From: Lysobacteraceae bacterium
Lineage (GTDB): Bacteria > Pseudomonadota > Gammaproteobacteria > Xanthomonadales > Xanthomonadaceae
Assembly (NCBI GenBank): GCA_031263725.1
Contig: JAISFF010000036.1
Coordinates: 1-64,000, forward strand
Reading direction: 5' to 3'
DNA: 64,000 nt
This document shows, piece by piece, positions 47,054-58,039 of this stretch. The position numbers were made by a program, and so were the translations under genes. How positions within the stretch are numbered: the stretch's first letter is position 1; each line of letters begins with the position of its first letter. The notes beneath the pieces are model-generated. The model was not told the origin of the DNA, searched no databases, and saw only the letters and a program-made list of their open reading frames with translations.

Positions 47054-47811
47054 CAGAGCAGACATCCTCTTTCAGCGAACGCCTCCGGGCCCGTTTTCCC
47101 GGCATGGCCGTTTCCGTGGCGCAACCGCGTGGCGAAGTCACGCTGGAAGTTGCCGCCAGTGCGTGGCACGGAACCTGTCGGTTGCTGCGTGACGAATTCG
47201 GCTTCGAGCAGCTCAGCGATCTGTGCGGGCTTGATTACCTCGGTTACGGCAGCGACGAATGGGATACCGGGAAGGCGACCTCGGCGGGTTTCAGCCGTGG
47301 CGTGGAAGGCAAGTCGACCGGGCGTCTGGCCTGGGGCGACAAACTGAGCATGGAAGACGATCAGAAGATCGTGCCGATACCGGTGCCGCAGCGCCGTTTC
47401 GCGGTCGTTGCGCAGCTGATTTCCTATCAGCGCAACCAGCGGCTGCGGGTGCGTTGCCGTGTCGATGACAACGAATTGCCCGTGGTCGATTCGATCACCG
47501 ATATCTGGCCGGGCGTCAACTGGTTCGAGCGCGAGACTTTCGATCTGTTCGGCATCGTGTTCCGGGGCCATCCGGATTTGCGCCGGATCCTGACCGACTA
47601 CGGTTTCGTGGGGCATCCGTTCCGCAAGGATTTCCCGTTGATCGGCAATGTCGAAGTACGTTACGACGAGGAGAAGCAGCGCGTGATCTATGAGCCGGTC
47701 GCCTCGGTGGTGCCCAGGGTCGGGGTGGCGCGCGTGGTTCGCGAGGACGCGCGTTATCAGACGGCGTTCGAAGACGAAAAGCAGCGCAATCAGGGAGGAA
47801 CGGAGAAATGA
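47050..47811 (+). CDS. nuoC: NADH-quinone oxidoreductase subunit C
   Basis: 253-aa peripheral-arm subunit (30-kDa type), separate from NuoD rather than fused as in E. coli. The signature [21 protein letters not shown] and [24 protein letters not shown] is intact. It overlaps its neighbours by 4 bp on both sides. Confidence 0.97.
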   Translation: MTEQTSSFSERLRARFPGMAVSVAQPRGEVTLEVAASAWHGTCRLLRDEFGFEQLSDLCGLDYLGYGSDEWDTGKATSAGFSRGVEGKSTGRLAWGDKLSMEDDQKIVPIPVPQRRFAVVAQLISYQRNQRLRVRCRVDDNELPVVDSITDIWPGVNWFERETFDLFGIVFRGHPDLRRILTDYGFVGHPFRKDFPLIGNVEVRYDEEKQRVIYEPVASVVPRVGVARVVREDARYQTAFEDEKQRNQGGTEK

Positions 47812-49118
47812 ACGAGTCCGTCCGCCAGTCCGGTCAGGCGTTCGCCAGCAATCCTGCGGAACGCCAGCAGGAAATCCGTAATTTCACGGTCAACTTCGGT
47901 CCCCAGCATCCGGCCGCGCACGGTGTGTTGCGCCTGATCCTGGAAATGGACGGCGAGATCGTGATGCGCGCCGATCCGCATATCGGCCTGCTGCATCGCG
48001 GAACGGAAAAGCTGGCCGAATCCAAGACCTTCAACCAGTCGATCGGCTATATGGACCGGCTGGACTACGTTTCGATGATGTGCAACGAGCATGCCTACGT
48101 GCGCGCGATCGAAGCGTTGCTGGGCATCGAGGCGCCGGAGCGTGCGCAGTGGATCCGCACGATGTTCGACGAGATCACGCGCATCCTGAACCACCTGATG
48201 TGGCTGGGTTCCAACGCGCTCGATCTCGGCGCGATGGGCCTGATGCTGTACACCTTCCGCGATCGCGAAGAGCTGATGGACGCCTACGAGGCGGTATCCG
48301 GCGCGCGCATGCATGCTGCGTACTACCGTCCGGGCGGCGTATACCGCGACCTGCCGGATCACATGCCCAAGTACAAGGAATCCCCTTGGCGCAAGGGCGC
48401 CAAGCTCAAGCAGATGAACGCGGCGCGCGAAGGCACGATGCTCGACTTTCTTGAGTGGTTCACCCAGGTCTTCCCGGGCCGGGTCGACGAATACGAAACC
48501 CTGTTGACCGACAACCGCATCTGGAAGCAGCGTACCGTCGATATCGGCATCGTTTCTCCGGAAATGGCCAAGGCGTGGGGCATGACCGGCGCCATGCTGC
48601 GCGGTTCCGGCATCGAATGGGATCTGCGCAAGAAGCAGCCCTATGCGCGCTACGATCGGGTCGAGTTCGATGTGCCGATCGGCAGCAATGGCGATTGTTA
48701 CGACCGCTATCTGATCCGCATCCAGGAGATGCGCCAGTCTAACCGCATCATCAGGCAGTGCATCGATTGGTTGCGCGCCAACCCGGGGCCGGTGATCGTC
48801 GAGGACCTGAAGGTCGCGCCGCCCCGCCGCGAGCAGATGAAGCGCGACATGGAAGCGCTGATCCATCACTTCAAGCTGTTCAGCGAGGGCTACTGCGTTC
48901 CCGTCGGCGAGACCTACCAGGCAGTCGAAGCGCCCAAGGGCGAGTTCGGCTGCTACCTGGTGTCAGACGGCGCCAACAAACCTTTCCGGGTTCACCTGCG
49001 TGCACCGGGTTTTGCGCATCTGTCCTCGATCGATGCGGTGGTGCGTGGCTACATGTTGGCGGACGTGGTGGCCATGATCGGAACTTATGATCTCGTGTTT
49101 GGTGAGGTGGATCGATGA
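47808..49118 (+). CDS. nuoD: NADH-quinone oxidoreductase subunit D
   Basis: 436-aa 49-kDa subunit forming the quinone site with Nuo[35 protein letters not shown] and the C-terminal [10 protein letters not shown]-type block ([33 protein letters not shown] in parts) match the family. Four-bp overlaps at both ends. Confidence 0.98.
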   Translation: MNESVRQSGQAFASNPAERQQEIRNFTVNFGPQHPAAHGVLRLILEMDGEIVMRADPHIGLLHRGTEKLAESKTFNQSIGYMDRLDYVSMMCNEHAYVRAIEALLGIEAPERAQWIRTMFDEITRILNHLMWLGSNALDLGAMGLMLYTFRDREELMDAYEAVSGARMHAAYYRPGGVYRDLPDHMPKYKESPWRKGAKLKQMNAAREGTMLDFLEWFTQVFPGRVDEYETLLTDNRIWKQRTVDIGIVSPEMAKAWGMTGAMLRGSGIEWDLRKKQPYARYDRVEFDVPIGSNGDCYDRYLIRIQEMRQSNRIIRQCIDWLRANPGPVIVEDLKVAPPRREQMKRDMEALIHHFKLFSEGYCVPVGETYQAVEAPKGEFGCYLVSDGANKPFRVHLRAPGFAHLSSIDAVVRGYMLADVVAMIGTYDLVFGEVDR

Positions 49119-49642
49119 AAGCCACTGGTAATTTCGAAAGTGCCCGCAACGCCGATCCGATGGTCGTGCTCAGCGACGAGACGCGCGCCCGTATCGACCA
49201 TTGGTTGACCAAGTTTCCGGCCGACCGCAGGCGTTCGGCGGTGATCCAGGGCCTGCATGCGGCGCAGGAGCAGAATGGCGGCTGGTTGACCGACGAGCTG
49301 ATCGCGGCCGTGGCCAACTACCTCGAACTGCCGCCGGTGTGGGCATATGAAGTGGCCACCTTCTACACCATGTTCGAAACCACGCCGGTCGGCCGCCACA
49401 ATGTGGCGATCTGCACCAATATCAGCTGCTGGCTCAATGGCGCCGAAGACCTGGTCAAGCACGCCGAAAGGAAACTGGGCTGCAAGCTCGGTGAAACCAC
49501 CGCCGATGGCCGGGTCTATCTGAAGCGCGAAGAAGAATGCGTGGCCGGCTGCAGCTGTGCGCCGGTGGTCATGGTGAACGGTCGCTACCACGAGCGCATG
49601 ACCCCGGAGAAAGTCGATGAATTGCTGGACGGGCTGGAGTGA
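49115..49642 (+). CDS. nuoE: NADH-quinone oxidoreductase subunit E
   Basis: 175-aa [2Fe-2S] (N1a) subunit of the NADH module. The cluster ligands lie in ICTNISC and [15 protein letters not shown]. The family motif [13 protein letters not shown] is present. The 3' end overlaps nuoF by 4 bp. Confidence 0.97.
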   Translation: MKATGNFESARNADPMVVLSDETRARIDHWLTKFPADRRRSAVIQGLHAAQEQNGGWLTDELIAAVANYLELPPVWAYEVATFYTMFETTPVGRHNVAICTNISCWLNGAEDLVKHAERKLGCKLGETTADGRVYLKREEECVAGCSCAPVVMVNGRYHERMTPEKVDELLDGLE

Positions 49643-50982
49643 GCGACGACATGGCACATCATGAGACGACAGGTCCGGTAGGCCCGCCGCCGAAAGAGCA
49701 CCAGGTGGTCTATACCACGCTGCATTTCGACAAGCCCTGGTCCTATGAGAACTATCTGAAGACCGGCGGCTACCAGGCGCTGCGCAAGATCCTCGGAGAG
49801 AAGATCGCACCGGAGCAGGTGATCGAGATGGTCAAGCAGTCGGGCCTGCGCGGGCGCGGCGGCGCGGGCTTTCCGACCGGCCTGAAGTGGAGCTTCATGC
49901 CCAAGGGCGTCATGCAGAAGTACATGCTCTGCAATTCCGACGAATCGGAGCCGGGCACCTGCAAGGATCGCGACATCCTGCGTTACAACCCGCATTCGGT
50001 GATCGAAGGCATGGCGATCGCCTGCTATGCCACCGGTACCACGGTCGGCTACAACTACATGCGCGGCGAGTTCCATCACGAGCCGTTCGAACACTTCGAA
50101 GAGGCGTTGAAGGAAGCCTATGCCAATGGCCTGCTGGGCAGGAACGTCCTGGGCAGCGGCGTCGATATCGACATCTATGCCGCGCTTGGCGCTGGCGCGT
50201 ACATCTGCGGCGAAGAAACCGCGCTGATGGAATCGCTGGAGGGCAAGAAGGGACAGCCGCGCTTCAAGCCGCCGTTCCCGGCCAGTTTTGGCCTGTATGG
50301 CAAGCCCAGCACGATCAACAACACGGAAACCTATGCTTCGGTCCCCGCGATCATCCGCAATGGCCCGGAGTGGTTCCTGGGGTTGAGCAAGACCAAGAAC
50401 GGTGGCCCGAAGATCTTTTCGGTTTCCGGCTGCGTGCAGCGCGGCGGCAATTTCGAGGTGCCGCTGGGCACCACGTTCGATGAGCTGCTGGAGATGGCCG
50501 GCGGCCTGCGTCCGGGCCGCAAGCTGAAGGGCGCGATTCCCGGCGGTGTATCGATGCCGGTACTGCGTGCCGGGGAACTGGCGGGCTTGCAGATGGATTA
50601 CGACACGCTGCGCAATCTGGGCACCGGCCTGGGTTCGGGCGCGATCGTCGTGCTGGACGACAGCGTGTGCTGCGTCAAGTTCACCTGCCGCATTTCGCAG
50701 TTCTTCCACAAGGAATCCTGCGGACAGTGCACGCCCTGCCGCGAAGGCACGGGCTGGATGCATCGGATCCTGGAGCGCATCGTCGCCGGCAAGGGCACGA
50801 TGGCGGATCTGCACCAGTTGCGCATCGTGGCTGGCCAGATCGAAGGCCATACCATTTGCGCCTTCGGTGAAGCGGCCGCCTGGCCGGTGCAGGGTTTCCT
50901 CCGCCAGTTCTGGGACGAATTCGAGTATTACGTGAGGAACGGCCGTTCCATGGTTGACGCGAAACTGGAGAAAGCGGCATGA
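49639..50982 (+). CDS. nuoF: NADH-quinone oxidoreductase subunit F
   Basis: 447-aa FMN- and NADH-binding subunit. FMN loop [17 protein letters not shown] motif [17 protein letters not shown]3 [4Fe-4S] ligands [12 protein letters not shown] with a later HTICAFGEA. It starts with GTG 49639 on the 4-bp overlap with nuoE; ATG 49651 is an alternative. Confidence 0.98.
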   Translation: MSDDMAHHETTGPVGPPPKEHQVVYTTLHFDKPWSYENYLKTGGYQALRKILGEKIAPEQVIEMVKQSGLRGRGGAGFPTGLKWSFMPKGVMQKYMLCNSDESEPGTCKDRDILRYNPHSVIEGMAIACYATGTTVGYNYMRGEFHHEPFEHFEEALKEAYANGLLGRNVLGSGVDIDIYAALGAGAYICGEETALMESLEGKKGQPRFKPPFPASFGLYGKPSTINNTETYASVPAIIRNGPEWFLGLSKTKNGGPKIFSVSGCVQRGGNFEVPLGTTFDELLEMAGGLRPGRKLKGAIPGGVSMPVLRAGELAGLQMDYDTLRNLGTGLGSGAIVVLDDSVCCVKFTCRISQFFHKESCGQCTPCREGTGWMHRILERIVAGKGTMADLHQLRIVAGQIEGHTICAFGEAAAWPVQGFLRQFWDEFEYYVRNGRSMVDAKLEKAA

Positions 50983-53216
50983 GCGCGCAGCCAGTGAATC
51001 CCAATATTCCACCGGATCATGTTGGCATCGAAATCGACGGCAGGCCGTTGGTGGTGCCGAAAGGCACGATGATCGTGCAGGCTGCCGACAGGGCCGGCAT
51101 CCCGGTTCCGCGTTTCTGCTATCACGAGAAGCTGTCGATCGCGGCGAACTGCCGCATGTGCCTGGTCGAGGTGGAGAAGTCGCCGAAGACGGTGCCGGCC
51201 TGCGCTACGCCGGTCAACGACGGCATGAAGGTGTTCACCCGCAGCGAGAAGGCGTTGAAATCGCAGCGTGGCGTGATGGAATTCCTGCTGATCAACCATC
51301 CGCTGGATTGCCCGGTCTGCGATCAGGGCGGCGAATGCGAACTGCAGGACACCTCGCTGGGTTATGGCCGCGCCTACAGCCGCTTCGTCGAACAGAAGCG
51401 CGTCGTGCCCGACGAGGATATCGGCCCGCTGGTGGCCACCGAGATGACGCGCTGCATCCAGTGCACGCGCTGCATCCGCTTCACCGCCGAGATTGCCGGC
51501 ACCTGCGAACTGGGCGGCATGTATCGCGGCGAGAACCTGCAGATCGGCACTTACGACGGCAAGCCGCTGACGACCGAACTTTCGGGCAATGTCGTCGATG
51601 TCTGCCCCGTGGGCGCGCTGACCAACCGGGTATTCCGGTTCAGGGCGCGTCCCTGGGAACTGATCGCGCGCGAGTCGCTGGGCTATCACGACCCGATGGG
51701 TTCCAACCTCTATCTGCACATGCATCGCAACCAGGTCGTGCGCGTGGTACCGCGTGACAACGAAGCGGTCAACGAATGCTGGCTGTCCGATCGTGACCGC
51801 TATTCGCATCAGGGCCTGTATTCCGATGACCGCGCGTTGCAGCCGCTGAAGAAGGTCGGCGATACCTGGCAGGAAGTCTCCTGGAACGAAGCCCTGGCTT
51901 CGGCGGTCGGGATACTGCGGCAGCATCGCGGCGACGATCTCGGCGTGCTGGTGCATCCGGCCACCTCCAATGAAGAAGGCATCCTGCTGGCCAAGCTCGC
52001 CGAGGGACTGGGCACGGGCAATCTGGATCACCGCATCCAGAACCGCGACTTTTCCGATGGCGCCGTTGCCGAACCCTTCGCATTGCCGCTTGCCGATATC
52101 GAGCAGGCCGATGTGGTCGTATTGGTCGGTGCGCAACTGCGTCATGAGCTGCCGTTGCTGCACGCGCGCCTGCGCAAGGCGCAGCGCAAGCACAACACGC
52201 GGATTCATGTGCTCAACCCGGTCGATTTCGATTTCACTTTCGAACTCGCTGGCAAGCACATCGTGCCGCCGTCCAGATTCGCGGAAGTGCTGGCCTCGGC
52301 CGGATTGCGCGATGCGTTGAAGGGAGCGGTGCGGCCGGTCGTGATCGTGGGCGGCATTGCCGAGAACCATCCGCAGGCGGCTTCCATCCGCGCGGCAGTA
52401 CGGGATTTCGCCGCCGCCGCCAACGCGGCGCTATGCCGTATTCCGCAAGGCGCCAACGCCGTTGGCCTGGCCCGCAGCGGAGTATTGCCGCGGGTACGCG
52501 ATGTGGCGGGCATGCTGCGCGAGCGCAGGGCGGCCTACGTGCTTTATGGCATCGAACCAAGCCTGGATTTCGCCGATACCGCCGGCGCGCTGAAGGCGCT
52601 GAAGACGGCCAGAGTGGTGGCTTTCAGCCATTACGCCTGTGCTTCCACCCGTGATGTGGCGGATGTGATCCTGCCCATCGGCGCGTTGCCTGAAATCGAA
52701 GCGACTCTGACCAATCTCGATGGACGGGATCAGTCCGCACGTGCCGGCGGCACACTGCCGGGATCGGTTCGGGATGGCTGGCGCGTACTGCGCGCGCTGG
52801 GCGGCGAACTCGAACTGCCCGAGTTCGAATTCAACGATTTGTCCGCTGTACGGGCGATGCTGAAGAATGTTTCCAGGGTCGAACCGAGCAAGGGCGCTGC
52901 GCCGGCCGCATCCGGCGAGGGGCTGGAACTGGCGGTTGCGCCGGGCATCTATCGGACCGATGCGATCGTGCGTCGCGCCGCCGCGTTGCAGGCGCATCCG
53001 TTGAACCGGGCACCGGGTATCGTGATGAATCCCGAGGACGCGGCCGCTGCGGGTATCGAAGCCGGCAAGATGGTCAAGGTTTCTTCCGGCGCCGGCGTGG
53101 CGACATTGCCGGTCCGGCTGGATACGCGCATCGCCCGCAACGTGGTCTGGGTCGAAAGTGGCCATGGCGCGACATCTCCGCTGGGCGGGGGCTGGGTCAA
53201 GGTGGTGAACGCATGA
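50979..53216 (+). CDS. nuoG: NADH-quinone oxidoreductase subunit G
   Basis: 745-aa 75-kDa subunit. The N-terminal ferredoxin region has [19 protein letters not shown] and PACATPV, followed by [18 protein letters not shown], and [12 protein letters not shown] for the further [4Fe-4S] ligands. The C-terminal two-thirds is molybdopterin-oxidoreductase-like. The length is shorter than E. coli NuoG but typical for Xanthomonadales. Confidence 0.97.
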   Translation: MSAQPVNPNIPPDHVGIEIDGRPLVVPKGTMIVQAADRAGIPVPRFCYHEKLSIAANCRMCLVEVEKSPKTVPACATPVNDGMKVFTRSEKALKSQRGVMEFLLINHPLDCPVCDQGGECELQDTSLGYGRAYSRFVEQKRVVPDEDIGPLVATEMTRCIQCTRCIRFTAEIAGTCELGGMYRGENLQIGTYDGKPLTTELSGNVVDVCPVGALTNRVFRFRARPWELIARESLGYHDPMGSNLYLHMHRNQVVRVVPRDNEAVNECWLSDRDRYSHQGLYSDDRALQPLKKVGDTWQEVSWNEALASAVGILRQHRGDDLGVLVHPATSNEEGILLAKLAEGLGTGNLDHRIQNRDFSDGAVAEPFALPLADIEQADVVVLVGAQLRHELPLLHARLRKAQRKHNTRIHVLNPVDFDFTFELAGKHIVPPSRFAEVLASAGLRDALKGAVRPVVIVGGIAENHPQAASIRAAVRDFAAAANAALCRIPQGANAVGLARSGVLPRVRDVAGMLRERRAAYVLYGIEPSLDFADTAGALKALKTARVVAFSHYACASTRDVADVILPIGALPEIEATLTNLDGRDQSARAGGTLPGSVRDGWRVLRALGGELELPEFEFNDLSAVRAMLKNVSRVEPSKGAAPAASGEGLELAVAPGIYRTDAIVRRAAALQAHPLNRAPGIVMNPEDAAAAGIEAGKMVKVSSGAGVATLPVRLDTRIARNVVWVESGHGATSPLGGGWVKVVNA

Positions 53217-54304
53217 ACGAACTCCTGCTTTCGGCGATAGCGCCTGTACGCGGCTGGTTCCTCGGCCTGGGCGATTGGGGCATCGCGCTCTGGTTGCTGC
53301 TGCTGATCGTGCTGATCCTGTTGCCGGTGATCATCGCGGTGGCGTTCTTCACATTGTGGGAACGCAAACTGCTGGGCTGGATGCACGTCCGTCACGGGCC
53401 GCTGTATGTCGGCATGGGCATCTTCCAGCCGTTCGCCGACACCTTCAAGCTGCTGATGAAGGAAATCTTCATCCCCGCGAATGCGCACAAGGTGCTGTAT
53501 CTGGTCGCACCGGTGGTCGTGGTGCTCGCCGCGTTCTCGGCTTGGGCGGTGATTCCGTTCGATTACAGGATCGTGCTGTCCGATGCCAATGCCGGCGTGC
53601 TTTATCTGCTCGCGATGACCTCGCTCGGCATCTACGGCATCATCATCGCCGGTTGGGCCTCGAACTCGAAGTACGCCTTGCTGGGTTCCATGCGTTCGGC
53701 GGCACAGATTATCAGCTACGAAATCGCCATGGGTTTCGCACTGGTGGGCGTGATGATCGCGGCCGGCAGTCTGAACATAACCGGGATCGTGATGGCGCAG
53801 GCCGGCAGCAAGGGATTGTTCGACTGGTTTTGGCTGCCGTTGTTGCCGTTGTTCGGCGTCTACTGGGTATCGGGCGTGGCCGAAACCAACCGTTCTCCGT
53901 TCGATGTGGTCGAAGGCGAGTCGGAAATCGTGGCCGGACACATGGTCGAATACCCGGGTGCGCTGTTCGCGATGTTCTTCCTCGGCGAATACGCGAACAT
54001 GCTGCTGATCAGCTTCCTGATTTCGCTGTTCTTCCTGGGCGGCTGGCTGAGCCCGTTGCAGGGATTGATCGCCACCGACATCTCGCCGTGGATCAACTGG
54101 ATCTGGAGTGGCGGCTGGCCGTGGCTGTTCCTCAAGGTGTTCTTCTTCGCCAGCTCGTTCATCTGGTTCCGTGCCAGCTGGCCGCGCTATCGCTATGACC
54201 AGATCATGCGGCTGGGCTGGAAGATCTTCATTCCGTTGACCATTGCCTGGATTGCCGTCACCGCGTTGATGGCTTTCTACGGCGTATTCGACAAGGGCGT
54301 TTGA
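53213..54304 (+). CDS. nuoH: NADH-quinone oxidoreductase subunit H
   Basis: 363-aa eight-helix membrane subunit joining the two arms at the quinone tunnel. [39 protein letters not shown], and [22 protein letters not shown] carry the conserved charged residues. Overlaps nuoG by 4 bp and nuoI by 1 bp. Confidence 0.98.
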   Translation: MNELLLSAIAPVRGWFLGLGDWGIALWLLLLIVLILLPVIIAVAFFTLWERKLLGWMHVRHGPLYVGMGIFQPFADTFKLLMKEIFIPANAHKVLYLVAPVVVVLAAFSAWAVIPFDYRIVLSDANAGVLYLLAMTSLGIYGIIIAGWASNSKYALLGSMRSAAQIISYEIAMGFALVGVMIAAGSLNITGIVMAQAGSKGLFDWFWLPLLPLFGVYWVSGVAETNRSPFDVVEGESEIVAGHMVEYPGALFAMFFLGEYANMLLISFLISLFFLGGWLSPLQGLIATDISPWINWIWSGGWPWLFLKVFFFASSFIWFRASWPRYRYDQIMRLGWKIFIPLTIAWIAVTALMAFYGVFDKGV

Positions 54305-54798
54305 TGATGAATAAAGTCGTTCATTACTTCAAAAGCCTGCTGCTGATCGAGATGATACAGGGCTTGGGCGTGACGTTCCGGTATCTGTTCCGTCCGAAGT
54401 ACACGCTGATGTACCCGATGGAGAAGTTCCCGCAATCGCCGCGTTTCCGTGGTCTGCACGCGCTGCGCCGTTACCCCAACGGCGAAGAGCGCTGCATCGC
54501 CTGCAAGTTGTGCGAGGCGGTGTGTCCGGCGCTGGCCATCACCATCGACTCGGGACCGCGCGCTTCCGACGGCACGCGCCGCACGACCCGTTACGAGATC
54601 GATCTGTTCAAGTGCATCTTCTGCGGCTTTTGCGAAGAGAGCTGCCCGGTGGATTCGATCGTAGAGACGCACGTGCTCGAATATCACTTCGAGAAGCGTG
54701 GCGAAAATATCATCACTAAGCCGCAGTTGCTGGCCATCGGTGATCGGCTCGAAGCCGAAATCGCCGCGCGCCGCGCTGCCGATGCTCCTTACCGGTGA
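54304..54798 (+). CDS. nuoI: NADH-quinone oxidoreductase subunit I
   Basis: 164-aa 2x[4Fe-4S] (N6a/N6b) ferredoxin-like subunit. Motifs [12 protein letters not shown] and [12 protein letters not shown]; an N-terminal amphipathic segment ([16 protein letters not shown]). It starts at ATG 54304 overlapping the nuoH TGA; the next ATG at 54307 is possible. Confidence 0.97.
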   Translation: MMNKVVHYFKSLLLIEMIQGLGVTFRYLFRPKYTLMYPMEKFPQSPRFRGLHALRRYPNGEERCIACKLCEAVCPALAITIDSGPRASDGTRRTTRYEIDLFKCIFCGFCEESCPVDSIVETHVLEYHFEKRGENIITKPQLLAIGDRLEAEIAARRAADAPYR

Positions 54799-54805
54799 GG
54801 TTGCG

Positions 54806-55453
54806 ATGGACTGGCCATTGATCGCATTTTATGCATTCGCCGTCGTTGCGGTGATTTCCGCAGGCGCCGTGATCAGCATCCGCAATCCCGTCAATGCGGT
54901 GTTGTGCCTGATCCTGACCTTTTTCTCGGTGGCCTGCATCTGGCTGCTGGTCGGGGCCGAGTTCCTCGGACTGGCGCTGGTGCTGGTCTATGTCGGCGCG
55001 GTGATGGTGCTGTTCCTGTTCGTGGTGATGATGCTGGACATCGATGTCGCCAAGGTCCGCGAGGGGTGGGTGCGATACCTGCCGGTGGGTCTGGTCGTGG
55101 CCGTGGCGATGCTGGTGCAGATCCTGATCCTGATCGGTGTGCGCTCGCGGATGGCATCGCCATTCCCGGCCAACCAGGCACTGGAAGCGGCCAATACCTC
55201 CAACACCAAGTGGCTGGCGCATGAGCTGTTCACCCAGTATCTGCTGTCGTTCGAGTTCGCGGCAGTGATCCTGACCGTGGCGGTGATCGCGGCGGTGATG
55301 CTGACGCTGCGCAAGCGCGAAGGCATACAGGCGCAGAAGCCGGGCGATCAGGTCCGCGTCAAGGCATCGGAGCGCCTGCGGATGGTGTCGATGCCGGCCG
55401 AGCGGGCCGTGCGCTTCGACGCCACCAAGAAGCCGGAAGGAGAGGGCCAATGA
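54806..55453 (+). CDS. nuoJ: NADH-quinone oxidoreductase subunit J
   Basis: 215-aa membrane subunit with five helices. VISIRNPVNAVLCLILTFFSVACIWLL and LVYVGAVMVLFLFVVMMLDID match ND6/NuoJ. A charged cytoplasmic tail follows the last helix. It starts at ATG 54806 with GGTGAGG upstream. The stop overlaps the small ORF start (ATGA). Confidence 0.96.
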   Translation: MDWPLIAFYAFAVVAVISAGAVISIRNPVNAVLCLILTFFSVACIWLLVGAEFLGLALVLVYVGAVMVLFLFVVMMLDIDVAKVREGWVRYLPVGLVVAVAMLVQILILIGVRSRMASPFPANQALEAANTSNTKWLAHELFTQYLLSFEFAAVILTVAVIAAVMLTLRKREGIQAQKPGDQVRVKASERLRMVSMPAERAVRFDATKKPEGEGQ

Positions 55454-55614
55454 GTCTCATGCACTGGCCCGTCTTGTCCATGACGGTTCTGGTTCCCCTG
55501 GCACTGATGCTTCCGGTCGTTCCGCTGGCGGCGAAGACCTCGGACAAAGACTCGAAGCCGGGCCGTCAGACGTATGTCGCGGCGGAGCCGAACACGCAGG
55601 GGAGTGAACAATGA
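55450..55614 (+). CDS. 54-aa small membrane-type ORF between nuoJ and nuoK
   Basis: The frame [20 protein letters not shown] continues [18 protein letters not shown] and a polar tail ending GSEQ. One hydrophobic segment (about residues 7-29) could be a signal peptide or a transmembrane helix. Its ATG overlaps the nuoJ stop and its stop overlaps the nuoK ATG, so it fills the gap exactly with 4-bp couplings, as all other nuo genes do. That is strong context for translation. No canonical complex I subunit corresponds. Confidence 0.6.
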   Translation: MSLMHWPVLSMTVLVPLALMLPVVPLAAKTSDKDSKPGRQTYVAAEPNTQGSEQ

Positions 55615-55916
55615 TTACATTGGGTCATATGCTCGCGCTCGGCGCGGTGCTGTTCTGCATCAGCCTGGCCGGTATCTTCCTCAACCGGAAGAACGTCATC
55701 GTGTTGCTGATGTCGATCGAGCTGATGCTGTTGTCGGTCAACATCAACTTCATCGCATTCTCGCGTCAGCTGGGCGATCCCGCCGGACAGCTGTTCGTGT
55801 TCTTCATCCTGACGGTGGCGGCCGCTGAGGCCGCGATCGGTCTGGCAATTCTGGTTGCCCTGTTCCGCACGCGCCGCACGATCAACGTCGGCGAAGTGGA
55901 TTCATTGAAGGGCTAA
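55611..55916 (+). CDS. nuoK: NADH-quinone oxidoreductase subunit K
   Basis: 101-aa three-helix subunit (ND4L). Conserved [27 protein letters not shown] carries the key Glu, and [17 protein letters not shown] the second. AGGGGAG sits upstream of the ATG. nuoL starts 16 bp later. Confidence 0.98.
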   Translation: MITLGHMLALGAVLFCISLAGIFLNRKNVIVLLMSIELMLLSVNINFIAFSRQLGDPAGQLFVFFILTVAAAEAAIGLAILVALFRTRRTINVGEVDSLKG

Positions 55917-55932
55917 GGCACGGACTGACGGC

Positions 55933-58020
55933 ATGGAACTGACACTCTCCAAATACATACTGCTGGCGATCGCGCTGGCTCCACTGCTGGGTAGCATCGT
56001 CGCGGGCCTGTTGGGGCGTCCGATCGGCCGCAAGGGCGCGCAGTACGTCACCATCCTGGGCGTCGCGGTCAGCTGCGGGCTGTCGTGCTGGGTGCTGTAT
56101 CAACTGGTGGTCCAGGGCTACGCGCCGTTCAACCAGAACGTCTACACCTTCTTCGAAGTGGGGCAGGTGTCGGCCAATGTCGGTTTCATGGTCGACAAGC
56201 TGACCGCGATGATGATGGTGGTCGTCGCTTTCGTCTCGCTGCTGGTGCATATCTACACCATCGGCTACATGGCCGACGATCCAGGCTATCAGCGCTTCTT
56301 CAGCTACATCTCGCTGTTCACCTTCTCGATGCTGATGCTGGTGATGAGCAACAACTTCCTGCAGCTGTTCTTCGGCTGGGAAGCGGTGGGTCTGGTTTCG
56401 TACTTGCTGATCGGCTTCTGGTTCAAGAAACCGTCCGCGATCTTCGCCAACATGAAAGCGTTCATGGTCAACCGCGTCGGCGACTTCGGCTTCCTGCTCG
56501 GCATCGCGGCCGTGGTCTGGTTCTTCGGTACGCTGGATTACGCGACGGTCTTCTCCAAGGCGTTTCTGCTGCCGGATATCCAGATGACGGTTCTGAACGT
56601 CGGCGGCCACGAAGTGACCTGGAGCGTGGCGACCGTCATCTGCATCTGCCTGTTCATCGGCGCGATGGGCAAGTCGGCGCAGGTACCGCTGCATGTGTGG
56701 CTGCCCGACTCGATGGAAGGCCCGACTCCGATCTCGGCGCTGATCCATGCGGCGACGATGGTGACGGCGGGCATCTTCATGGTGGCGAGAATGTCGCCGC
56801 TGTTCGAACTGTCCGAGGCCGCATTGCAGTTCGTGCTGTTCATCGGCGCGACGACGGCCTTTTTCACCGGCCTGATCGGCATCGTCCAGAACGACATCAA
56901 GCGCGTGGTGGCATATTCGACCCTCTCGCAGCTGGGTTACATGACGGTCGCGCTGGGCGTCTCGGCCTATTCGGCGGCAGTGTTCCATCTGATGACGCAT
57001 GCCTTCTTCAAAGCGCTGCTGTTCCTGGCGGCGGGCTCGGTCATCATCGGCATGCACCACGAGCAGGACATGCGCAGGATGGGCGGTCTGCGCAAGTACA
57101 TGCCGATCACCTACATTACCTGTCTGATCGGCACGCTGGCCCTGGTCGGTACTCCGTTCTTCTCGGGCTTCTATTCCAAGGACTCGATCATCGAGGCGGC
57201 GCAGCATCATGCCACCCACTCGTCGAGCTGGATTGCGACCTATGGCTATTGGGCGGTTCTGGGCGGCGTGGTCATCACCAGTTTCTACAGCTTCCGTTTG
57301 CTGTTCATGACTTTCCACGGCAAGGAGCGTTTCCGCGGGCAGGCCCATGACGATCACGGCCACGATGGTCATGGCCATCATGGCGCGCACGAGCCGCATG
57401 AATCTCCGTGGGTGGTGACGCTGCCGCTGATCCTGCTGGCGATTCCGTCGATCGCGATCGGCTTCTTCACCATCGGTCCGCTGTTGTTCGGTGTTGATTG
57501 GCATGGACACAGCGATGTGGTCACCGTTCCCGGGCAGGCCATGACCTTCTTCACCGGCGCGATCGATTTTGCCGATCCGGCGCGCGATACCGTCGCCGCT
57601 CTGAAGGAAACGTTCCATGGCTCCGTGGCATTTGCCCTGCACGGACTCGAGGCATGGCCGTTCTGGCTGACGGTGATCGGATTCGTGCTGGCATTGTGGC
57701 TGTACCTGTTGCAGCCGGCGATGGCGGGCACGATGCGCAAGGCGTTCAAACCGGTCGTGCGGATCCTCGAAGAGAAATACGGTTTCGACAAGCTGTGGAT
57801 CAATGGCCTGGCGGGCGGCGGATTGCTGCTGGGCAGGATCGCGCGGTTTATCGATAGCAAATTGATTGATGGGGTAGTGGTCAACGGAAGTGCGCGGGTG
57901 GTCGGTTTCGCGGCAAGCTTGTTGCGGCGGACCCAGTCGGGCTATGTCTACCACTACGCCTTCGCGATGATCGTCGGGTTGATCGCCCTGATGGCGGTCT
58001 TGATGATCTATTGGCACTGA
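55933..58020 (+). CDS. nuoL: NADH-quinone oxidoreductase subunit L
   Basis: 695-aa antiporter-like proton-pumping subunit (ND5) with about 16 helices and a C-terminal lateral helix. SNNFLQLFFGWEAVGLVSYLLIGFW, GKSAQVPLHVWLPDSMEGPTPISALIHAATMVTAGIFM and VQNDIKRVVAYSTLSQLGYM are diagnostic. A His/Asp/Gly-rich loop (DDHGHDGHGHHG) lies at about residues 473-486. Confidence 0.98.
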   Translation: MELTLSKYILLAIALAPLLGSIVAGLLGRPIGRKGAQYVTILGVAVSCGLSCWVLYQLVVQGYAPFNQNVYTFFEVGQVSANVGFMVDKLTAMMMVVVAFVSLLVHIYTIGYMADDPGYQRFFSYISLFTFSMLMLVMSNNFLQLFFGWEAVGLVSYLLIGFWFKKPSAIFANMKAFMVNRVGDFGFLLGIAAVVWFFGTLDYATVFSKAFLLPDIQMTVLNVGGHEVTWSVATVICICLFIGAMGKSAQVPLHVWLPDSMEGPTPISALIHAATMVTAGIFMVARMSPLFELSEAALQFVLFIGATTAFFTGLIGIVQNDIKRVVAYSTLSQLGYMTVALGVSAYSAAVFHLMTHAFFKALLFLAAGSVIIGMHHEQDMRRMGGLRKYMPITYITCLIGTLALVGTPFFSGFYSKDSIIEAAQHHATHSSSWIATYGYWAVLGGVVITSFYSFRLLFMTFHGKERFRGQAHDDHGHDGHGHHGAHEPHESPWVVTLPLILLAIPSIAIGFFTIGPLLFGVDWHGHSDVVTVPGQAMTFFTGAIDFADPARDTVAALKETFHGSVAFALHGLEAWPFWLTVIGFVLALWLYLLQPAMAGTMRKAFKPVVRILEEKYGFDKLWINGLAGGGLLLGRIARFIDSKLIDGVVVNGSARVVGFAASLLRRTQSGYVYHYAFAMIVGLIALMAVLMIYWH

Positions 58021-58039
58021 CCTGAACGGTGGATACGAC

